A stretch of 8,928 nucleotides of DNA from positions 1-8,928 of the forward strand of contig JAUZEX010000483.1 of NCBI GenBank assembly GCA_030838815.1. Direction: 5' to 3'. Below, piece by piece: positions 1-4,913 of the stretch; within the stretch, counting starts at the first letter, position 1, and the number at the start of each line of letters is the position of its first letter. The notes below the pieces were generated by a model. That model worked only from the letters and a program-made list of their open reading frames with translations, was not told the DNA's origin and did not search any database. Made by a program: the position numbers and the translations under genes. Source of the stretch: Actinomycetota bacterium (GTDB lineage: Bacteria > Actinomycetota > Acidimicrobiia > IMCC26256 > BP-133).

Positions 1-406
1 CCCCGGCGCAGCTGTCATCGAGGACGGGCTCCACCGTGGCCGGCGAGAGGGCGAAGGTGGCGGGGTCGATGTCGGCGAAGCGGGGGACGCCCCCGGCGTG
101 GACGACCGCCGCCGCGGTGGCGAAGAAGGTGTTGGCCGGCACGACCACCGTCCGGCCGGCGAGCCCCTCCGGCGCCGTCCCGGCCAGGGCCCGGAGGGCG
201 ATCTCGAGGGCGGCGGTGCCACTGCTCACCGCGATGGCGTGGTCAACCTGGTGGCGGGCGGCAAACGCCTCCTCGAGGCGCTGTGTGTTCGGTCCGAGGG
301 TCAGCGACCCGCCGGCCAGCGAGTCCTCGATGAGCTTGGCGATGGCAGCCCGGTCGTCGACGGGAAACGTCGGCCGGGCGGGGGGCACGAACGGCTTGTC
401 GGACAC
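1..406 (-). CDS. DegT/DnrJ/EryC1/StrS-family aminotransferase, N-terminal part (cut by window edge)
   Basis: The first 135 residues of a fold-type I PLP enzyme are present; the gene continues beyond base 1. Visible family landmarks are the LGP turn (about residues 37-39), AVSSGTAALEIAL (59-71, which contributes to the cofactor phosphate pocket), VVVPANTFFATAAAV (87-101) and PRFADIDP (108-115). Members usually transfer an amino group from glutamate to a keto-sugar nucleotide for cell-surface or antibiotic sugars. The PLP-binding lysine lies outside the window, so activity and substrate cannot be judged. The start is GTG at 406-404: it gives the usual short lead into the first helix, no in-frame ATG fits, and a TAGAGT element sits 7 nt upstream, consistent with a leaderless message. 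It is transcribed divergently from the esterase. The family call is secure; the sugar pathway is unknown. Confidence 0.88.
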   Translation of the reverse strand, partial: MSDKPFVPPARPTFPVDDRAAIAKLIEDSLAGGSLTLGPNTQRLEEAFAARHQVDHAIAVSSGTAALEIALRALAGTAPEGLAGRTVVVPANTFFATAAAVVHAGGVPRFADIDPATFALSPATVEPVLDDSCAG

Positions 407-413
407 GGCCGGG

Positions 414-419
414 ACTCTA
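414..419 (-). promoter_or_regulatory. Candidate -10 element (TAGAGT) of the aminotransferase, leaderless arrangement
   Basis: On the minus strand TAGAGT fits the actinobacterial TANNNT -10 consensus. It is followed by 7 nt (CCCGGCC) and then the GTG start. That spacing would place transcription initiation at or next to the first base of the start codon. There is no convincing Shine-Dalgarno sequence at normal distance; a purine stretch GAGAGGA lies too far upstream. No good -35 hexamer is visible. This is inferred from sequence pattern only. Confidence 0.4.
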
Positions 420-510
420 CGGCGTCCTCTCCGGTCGCCCCGAACCCCTTCAGCGGGCAGGCAGCTTCGCCCCGGCCGCGGGACCCGCCCGCACCGTTCA
501 CCCGATCCCG

Positions 511-699
511 CCATTCCGGCGTTCCATTTCCGCCCCATCCCGGTAAACGAACGCCAGTTGCGCCCCAGCACCCGGCCGGCCATCCCGGCGTTCCATTTCC
601 GCCCCATCCCGGTAAACGAACGCCAGTTGCGCCGCAAGCACCTGGCCGGCCATTCCGGCGTTCCATTTCCGCGCCATCCCGGTAAACGGACGCCAGTTG
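511..699. repeat. Three direct copies of a 50-bp imperfect-palindrome repeat
   Basis: Cores lie at 511-560, 580-629 and 650-699, separated by related spacers of 19 and 20 bp (561-579 and 630-649). Copy 2 differs from copy 1 at one base (584), and copy 3 differs from copy 1 at two (673 and 689). Each core carries inverted arms CCGGCGTTC and GAACGCCAG (GGACGCCAG in copy 3) around a 24-nt loop: arms 516-524/549-557, 585-593/618-626 and 655-663/688-696. The inner 7 bp pair perfectly in copies 1 and 2. In copy 3 one pair becomes G-U in a plus-strand transcript. Spacers resemble each other (both end in GGCCGG), so this is not a CRISPR array. It could be a REP-like dispersed element, a multi-site operator or a structured non-coding region between divergent genes. 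Confidence 0.9.
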
Positions 700-720
700 G
701 GGCGGGACGGGCGGCGGGGG

Positions 721-754
721 CGGCCAGCGGGCGGGGGCGGCCAGCGGGCGGGGG
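721..754. repeat. 17-bp GC-rich tandem repeat, two full copies
   Basis: CGGCCAGCGGGCGGGGG occurs at 721-737 and immediately again at 738-754, then begins a third time (CGGC at 755-758). It lies directly upstream of the esterase -10 element and covers the place where a -35 box would be expected (about 739-744), which here has no -35-like sequence. Such a G-rich duplication looks like a slippage product. Any effect on the promoter is inference. Confidence 0.85.
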
Positions 755-761
755 CGGCACG

Positions 762-767
762 TACGCT
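762..767 (+). promoter_or_regulatory. Candidate -10 element (TACGCT) of the esterase operon, leaderless arrangement
   Basis: TACGCT fits TANNNT. Seven bases (ACGGGGG) separate it from the ATG at 775, so initiation would fall on or beside the start codon. The run of G before the ATG abuts it too closely to serve as a normal ribosome-binding site. The geometry is the same as for the divergent aminotransferase gene. No -35 hexamer is visible. Inferred from pattern only. Confidence 0.4.
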
Positions 768-774
768 ACGGGGG

Positions 775-2388
775 ATGAGCGGGCCGGTGGTGAAGACGAC
801 GTGGGGGGCCGTGCGGGGCGGGCGGGCCGGGGACGTCGAGGTGTTCAAGGGGGTCCCGTACGGTGCCCCGACCGGCGGGCAGCGGCGGTTCCTGCCGCCG
901 GCGCCGCCCGAGCCGTGGGCGGGCGAGCGGGACGCCACGACGGTGGGGAACGCCTGCCCCCAGCCGACGCTGATCGGTGGCGGTCCGGTGGCCGAGCAGC
1001 TGACCGAGCTGTTCGCCGGCCCCGGCGGCCCTTTCGTCGACACCCACGGCGAGGACTGCCTCACCGTCAACGTGTGGACACCGTCGTCGACCCTGAGCGG
1101 CTCACCCCGTCCCTATCGGGACGACACCACCCTCCGTCCCCCGGGCGCGGGCGACGGCCGGCCGGTCATGGTGTGGTTTCACGGCGGCGCCTGGACGATG
1201 GGGTCGGCCAACTCGCCGCAGTACGACGGTGCCGCCCTGGCCCGACGGGGGGACGTGGTCGTGGTCGGGGTCAACCACCGCCTCGGCGCCCTCGGGTACC
1301 TGGCCCTGGGAGAGGCCTTCGGGGACGAGGTCGCGGCCTCGGGGTCGTCGGGGGCGCTCGACATGGTCGCCGCCCTGGAGTGGGTTCGGGACAACATCGC
1401 CGCCTTCGGCGGCGACCCGGCCAACGTGACGATCTTCGGCGAGTCGGGCGGCGGAGCCAAGGTCAGCGTCCTGCTCGGCGTCCCGGCCGCCGCCGGGCTG
1501 TTCCACCGGGCCATCGTCCAGAGCGGACCGATGCTGCGGGCCGTCGATTCCGACAAGGCGGCCAAGACGACCCAGGCCGTCCTCAAGGCGCTCGGCGTCA
1601 CGACACTGGAAGAGCTGCGGGCCGTGCCCGCCGCCCACCTCGTGGAGGCGCAGACCCAGGTGCTTGGCGGCCCGCTCGGCGGCTTCGGCACCGGCCACGC
1701 CCTGGCCCCGGTTCTTGACGGGGCCGCCCTGTCGGCCCATCCGTTCGACCCGGTGGCCGCTCCGAGCGCCACCGCAGTGCCGCTGCTGATCGGCACGACC
1801 CGGGACGAGATGACACTGTTCACCGTCGCCATCCCCGGCTTCTCCCTGCTGACCGAGGACGTGCTGCCGGCGGTCGCCGCCACCATGAACGGCGCCGACT
1901 CGAGCGCCCTGCTCGAGGTCTACGCCCGCACCCGGCCCGGCTCGTCGCCGGCCGAACGGCTCACCGCCCTCATGACCGACCGGTTCCGGGTCGGGTCGAT
2001 CCGCCTGGCCGAGCGGAAGTTGGCCGGGGGGGCACCCCCCGACCCCGCGGGTTCCGTCTTCATGTACCGCTTCGACTTCACCACACCGGTCCTCGAGGGC
2101 CGGCTCGGTGCCCCCCACGCCATCGACATCGCGTTCTGTTTCGACAATCTCTCCAAGACCCGCCTCCACGGCGGCCGGCCCGAGGCGCCGGAACTGGCCG
2201 AACGGGTGAGCGAGGCGTGGCTGGCGTTCGCCCGCGCCGGCGACCCCAACCACCCGGGCCTCCCGGCGTGGCCCACCTACGACACCGACCGCCGGGCGAC
2301 GATGCTCTTCGACGTCGACTGCCAGGTGGCCGACGACCCCGACGCCGAGGAGCGCCTGGCCTGGGAAGGCCGCCTCGGCGGGTTCTGA
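775..2388 (+). CDS. Type B carboxylesterase (para-nitrobenzyl-esterase-like), 537 aa
   Basis: An alpha/beta-hydrolase of the carboxylesterase type B/cholinesterase family, which hydrolyses carboxylic ester bonds. Seen in order: the FKGVPYGAP N-terminal family motif, EDCLTVNVW (93-101, the family's second signature), oxyanion loop HGGAW (136-140), nucleophile elbow GESGGG with Ser224, acid residue Glu345 in GTTRDEM, and catalytic His448 in GAPHAID. The elbow has Gly rather than the commoner Ala after the serine. Length is normal for bacterial members. No signal peptide or membrane segment is seen, so it is probably cytoplasmic. The start at 775 gives the standard N-terminus beginning just before the first beta strand; in-frame codons further upstream would run through the repeat region and are not credible. 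The stop TGA shares its A with the ATG of the kinase gene, so the two are co-transcribed and probably translationally coupled. The natural substrate is unknown. Confidence 0.93.
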   Translation: MSGPVVKTTWGAVRGGRAGDVEVFKGVPYGAPTGGQRRFLPPAPPEPWAGERDATTVGNACPQPTLIGGGPVAEQLTELFAGPGGPFVDTHGEDCLTVNVWTPSSTLSGSPRPYRDDTTLRPPGAGDGRPVMVWFHGGAWTMGSANSPQYDGAALARRGDVVVVGVNHRLGALGYLALGEAFGDEVAASGSSGALDMVAALEWVRDNIAAFGGDPANVTIFGESGGGAKVSVLLGVPAAAGLFHRAIVQSGPMLRAVDSDKAAKTTQAVLKALGVTTLEELRAVPAAHLVEAQTQVLGGPLGGFGTGHALAPVLDGAALSAHPFDPVAAPSATAVPLLIGTTRDEMTLFTVAIPGFSLLTEDVLPAVAATMNGADSSALLEVYARTRPGSSPAERLTALMTDRFRVGSIRLAERKLAGGAPPDPAGSVFMYRFDFTTPVLEGRLGAPHAIDIAFCFDNLSKTRLHGGRPEAPELAERVSEAWLAFARAGDPNHPGLPAWPTYDTDRRATMLFDVDCQVADDPDAEERLAWEGRLGGF

Positions 2389-3698
2389 TGGCCGGTCCGG
2401 CGAGCGGAGGGCGGCTGGTTGCCGTGCACGTCGGGCGCTTCGCCCTGGCCGGGGTCGTGGCGCTGACCATTCTCGGGCTCGCCACGTCCATCGCCAGCCG
2501 GAGGGTCGGCGAGCGGGAGGCGGTCTCCGACGCCCGGACCACCACGCTCGTAAAGGCGCAGGGCCTCGTCGAGCCGGCCGTGACCGACGACCTCCTCCGG
2601 GGCACGGCCCCGGCCGTGGCCCGAGTGGACGGCATCGTGCGGGACCATGTGCTCGACCGCTCCCTCGTCCGGGTCAAGATCTGGACGGAGGGCGGCACCA
2701 TCATCTACTCCGACGAGCCCCGCCTGATCGGCTCGACCTACCAGCTCGCCGACGACGAGGTGGCGGCGATCCGCTCCGGCCAGATCGCCGCCGATGTCAG
2801 CGACCTGTCGAAGCCGGAGAACCGCTACGAGCGCTCGCAGCGCAAGCTGCTCGAGGTCTACCTGCCCATCCGGACCCCGTCGGGGCAGCCCGTCCTGTTC
2901 GAGGCCTACTACCGCTACGCCCTGGTGCAGCAGAACGGCCGTCGGCTCTGGAACAGCTTCGCCCCCATCGCTCTCGGGTCGCTGGTCATGCTGCAGTTGG
3001 TGCAGGTGCCGCTGGCCTGGTCGCTGGCCCGCCGGCTGGCCCAGCGCCTCCGGGAGCGGGAAGGGCTCCTGCAACGGGCGCTCGACGCGTCCGAGGTCGA
3101 GCGCCGCCAGATCGCCAGCGACCTCCACGACGGCGTCGTCCAGGACCTGGCCGGGGTCGCCTACTCCCTGGCCGCCGTGGCCCGCAGCCCGGGCAACGGC
3201 GACGGTGCCGGCGCCATCGAGAAGTCGGCCGAGACCGTCCGGGCCAGCATCCGGGCCCTGCGGTCCCTGGTCGTCGACATCTACCCGCCCGACTTCGGCG
3301 AGGAGCCGTTGCGGGTGGCGCTGGCCGACCTGCTGGAACGGGCCGGCGAGAGCGGTGTCGGCACCGACCTCGAGGTGACCGGGCTTCCCGACCGGCTCCC
3401 CGACCAGGCCAGCCGGCTGATCTACCGGGTGGCTCAGGAAGGCGTCCGCAACGCCTTGCGCCACGCCGGAGCGACGACGATTCAGGTTCGGGCCGAGGCG
3501 ACCAGCGGGCGGGCGAGCGTCGAAGTGGCCGACGACGGGCGGGGAATCGACGAAGCGGAGACGGCCCAGGCCGCCGCCGGCGGGCATCTCGGCCTCCGGG
3601 CCCTCCGGGGGCTTGTCACCGACGCCGGCGGAACCCTCGAGGTGCGCCGCCGGGGCCCGGACGGTGGGACAACGCTGCGGGTGGAGGTACCGATTTGA
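2388..3698 (+). CDS. Membrane sensor histidine kinase, HisKA_3/NarL-DesK class, 436 aa
   Basis: Two transmembrane segments (about 16-35 and 191-213) flank an extracytoplasmic sensor region of roughly 155 residues with a KIWTEGGTIIYSDEPRLIG stretch and an EVYLPIRTPSGQPVLFEAYY strand pattern, resembling Cache/PAS-like folds of similar kinases; that assignment is tentative. A short charged, probably coiled-coil linker (about 214-240) leads to the HisKA_3 dimerisation motif RRQIASDLHDGVVQDL with phospho-acceptor His247. The ATP-binding domain shows the N box (EGVRNALRHA, Asn355), DDGRG (382-386) and GLRALRG (402-408). All expected residues are intact, so it should autophosphorylate and pass phosphate to the adjacent regulator. 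I see no classical HAMP signature. The ATG at 2388 was chosen because it overlaps the esterase stop (TGATG) and gives a short cytoplasmic N-terminus before TM1. The stop overlaps the regulator start. The signal sensed is unknown. Confidence 0.93.
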   Translation: MAGPASGGRLVAVHVGRFALAGVVALTILGLATSIASRRVGEREAVSDARTTTLVKAQGLVEPAVTDDLLRGTAPAVARVDGIVRDHVLDRSLVRVKIWTEGGTIIYSDEPRLIGSTYQLADDEVAAIRSGQIAADVSDLSKPENRYERSQRKLLEVYLPIRTPSGQPVLFEAYYRYALVQQNGRRLWNSFAPIALGSLVMLQLVQVPLAWSLARRLAQRLREREGLLQRALDASEVERRQIASDLHDGVVQDLAGVAYSLAAVARSPGNGDGAGAIEKSAETVRASIRALRSLVVDIYPPDFGEEPLRVALADLLERAGESGVGTDLEVTGLPDRLPDQASRLIYRVAQEGVRNALRHAGATTIQVRAEATSGRASVEVADDGRGIDEAETAQAAAGGHLGLRALRGLVTDAGGTLEVRRRGPDGGTTLRVEVPI

Positions 3699-4330
3699 CG
3701 ATCCGGGTGATGGTGGCCGACGACCATGCCGTCGTCCGGGGCGGCCTGGAGCAGCTCCTGGCCACCGCGTCGGACATCGAGCTCGCCGGAGTGGCGACCG
3801 ACGGCGAGGAAGCCGTGTCGGTGGCGGCCGAACTCCGACCCGACGTCATCCTCATGGACCTCTCGATGCCGGGGCTGGACGGCGTCGAGGCCACCCGCCG
3901 GATCGTGGCCGGGAACCCGGAGGCCTGCGTGGTCGTCCTGACCTCGTTCTCCGACAGCCGGCGGATCCTCGACGCCCTGGAGGCCGGAGCCAGCGGCTAC
4001 CTCCTCAAGCACGCCGGCCCCGACGAGCTGCTCGGCGCCATCCGGGCGGCGGCCGTGGGCGACGCTCCGCTCGACCCGAAAGCGGCCCGGGTTCTCCTCG
4101 AGAGCCGCAAGGCGGGCCGCCCCGGGCGGCAGCTGTCGGCCCGGGAGGAAGAGGTCCTGCGCCTCGTGGCCGGCGGGCTGGCCAACAAGCAGATCGCCCG
4201 GAAACTCGAGATCACCGAGCGGACCGTGAAGGCGCACCTGACCAACATCTTCGGCCGGCTCGGGGTCACCGACCGGACGCAGGCGGCGCTGTGGGCGCAG
4301 GAGCACCTGCCTCCCACCGAGGGCGGCTGA
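3695..4330 (+). CDS. NarL/LuxR-family response regulator, 211 aa
   Basis: The receiver domain (about 1-120) has the acidic pair Asp9/Asp10, phospho-acceptor Asp55 in VILMDLSMPGLDG, Thr83 and Lys105 in GYLLKHAG, all intact. The C-terminal LuxR/GerE helix-turn-helix (about 146-205) reads LSAREEEVLRLVAGGLANKQ, continuing into IARKLEITERTVKAHLTNIF, and includes the typical recognition helix ending in VKAHLTNI. On phosphorylation such proteins dimerise and bind DNA. The start is TTG at 3695, which overlaps the kinase stop as TTGA and gives the canonical beginning before the first beta strand (IRVMVADDH); a later start would delete that strand. It is the last gene of the esterase-kinase-regulator operon. 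Targets are not deducible; its own operon promoter and the exported-protein genes next door are candidates by position only. Confidence 0.95.
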   Translation: MTIRVMVADDHAVVRGGLEQLLATASDIELAGVATDGEEAVSVAAELRPDVILMDLSMPGLDGVEATRRIVAGNPEACVVVLTSFSDSRRILDALEAGASGYLLKHAGPDELLGAIRAAAVGDAPLDPKAARVLLESRKAGRPGRQLSAREEEVLRLVAGGLANKQIARKLEITERTVKAHLTNIFGRLGVTDRTQAALWAQEHLPPTEGG

Positions 4331-4360
4331 TCGGTGCTGGTGCTAGCCGTCGGAGCCGCC
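4322..4360. terminator. Inverted repeat in a very short convergent junction
   Basis: GGCGGCT (4322-4328) and AGCCGCC (4354-4360) form a perfect 7-bp inverted repeat with a 25-nt loop. It spans the 12-bp gap between the regulator stop and the stop of the oppositely oriented small secreted protein gene. It could act as a bidirectional transcription barrier, but no T-run follows on either strand and the loop is long, so this is a weak candidate. Confidence 0.25.
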
Positions 4361-4828
4361 GGAGGTGCCGCCCCGGCCGCGGCCTGAACCGCTCCCGGAG
4401 TCGTCGCGGCCGCTGCCGGCGGTCGTGACCGTGGTCGAGTTGGTCGTCGAGTTGGTGGTCCCGCCGTGATCGTCGCCCACGTCATGGGTCGCCGGGTCGT
4501 CGTGGCCGCCGGCGGCGGTCGTGACCGTGGTCGAGCCCGTGGCCCCGCCGCGGTCGTCGCCCACGTCATGGGTCGCCGGGTCGTCGTGGCCGCCCGTCCC
4601 GATGGACGTGGCCGGGCCCGACGAGCTGGTCGTCGAGGGGGCGTCATCCCGCCGGCCGGGGCCGGAGTTCGATCCCGAGTCGCCCGCCGGGTCGGGGGCC
4701 AGGCGGGAGACGAAGGCCGGCGCCGGGGTCGTGCTGACGGAGTTGGCGACGGCGAAGGCGACGCCGCCGAGCCCGGTGACGGAGCCGGCGACGATCAGGG
4801 CGGAGAGGATGCGGCGGGAGCTGTACAT
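4343..4828 (-). CDS. Small secreted low-complexity protein with internal duplication, 161 aa
   Basis: No family is recognised. A signal peptide is visible: basic MYSSRR, then a hydrophobic stretch from about residue 8 to 28 ending near AFAVA. The mature part is rich in Gly, Ser, Thr, Asp and His and looks disordered. The 14-residue unit GGHDDPATHDVGDD occurs at 79-92 and 107-120 (28-residue period), linked by STTVTTA-type Ser/Thr segments (99-105 and 131-137); partial RDD motifs lie at 60-62 and 141-143. There is no Cys and no C-terminal membrane anchor. The acidic His/Asp units could bind metal ions and the Thr-rich linkers could be glycosylated, but both are inference. GGAGG lies 10 nt before the ATG. 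It sits 85 bp downstream of the large exported protein gene in the same direction and may share its transcript. The signal peptide, ribosome-binding site and in-frame 84-bp duplication favour this frame over overlapping frames. Confidence 0.75.
   Translation of the reverse strand: MYSSRRILSALIVAGSVTGLGGVAFAVANSVSTTPAPAFVSRLAPDPAGDSGSNSGPGRRDDAPSTTSSSGPATSIGTGGHDDPATHDVGDDRGGATGSTTVTTAAGGHDDPATHDVGDDHGGTTNSTTNSTTVTTAGSGRDDSGSGSGRGRGGTSGGSDG
4417..4594. repeat. Direct repeats inside the small secreted protein gene
   Basis: A 41-bp sequence at 4470-4510 is repeated without change at 4554-4594, 84 bp apart (28 codons). A second 23-bp identical pair lies at 4417-4439 and 4513-4535, 96 bp apart (32 codons). 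Both spacings are multiples of three, so copy-number change would keep the frame. Exact identity including third positions suggests recent duplication or gene conversion. Confidence 0.9.
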
Positions 4829-4838
4829 GGCGATGGGG

Positions 4839-4843
4839 CCTCC
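4839..4843 (-). promoter_or_regulatory. Shine-Dalgarno of the small secreted protein gene
   Basis: The minus strand reads GGAGG, 10 nt before the ATG at 4828. It supports this start and strand. No clear promoter is visible between here and the stop of the upstream gene at 4914. Confidence 0.65.
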
Positions 4844-4895
4844 GGGGTGACGGTTCGGTTGATGAACGTCACGATCCGCTTTTCCCGGCGCGCCC

Positions 4896-4913
4896 CACCA
4901 GTGGACGTTGGTG
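4896..4913 (-). other. Small hairpin immediately after the stop of the large exported protein gene
   Basis: CACCA (4896-4900) and TGGTG (4909-4913) form a 5-bp stem with an 8-nt loop directly after the TAG on the minus strand. No T-run follows, so it is at best a weak pause or processing signal. The rest of the 85-bp gap (4829-4913) holds only the Shine-Dalgarno sequence of the next gene. Confidence 0.2.

Noticed and set aside
511..699. Repeat peptides (IPAFHFRPIPVNERQLR on plus, QLAFVYRDGAEMERR on minus) as a possible coding repeat
   Set aside because: The copies are spaced 69 and 70 bp apart, so the second spacing breaks the frame on either strand. No start with a ribosome-binding site serves them.
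511..699. CRISPR array
   Set aside because: The conserved units are 50 bp and the 19-20 bp spacers resemble one another; no cas gene is present.
36..1718. Long plus-strand frame running through the aminotransferase, the repeats and into the esterase
   Set aside because: It crosses two real genes out of frame and the intergenic repeats, and its product is Arg/Pro/Gly-rich without any motif.
1102..2253. Minus-strand frame of 383 codons opposite the esterase
   Set aside because: The esterase on the plus strand has all family motifs; the antisense frame has none and is explained by high GC.
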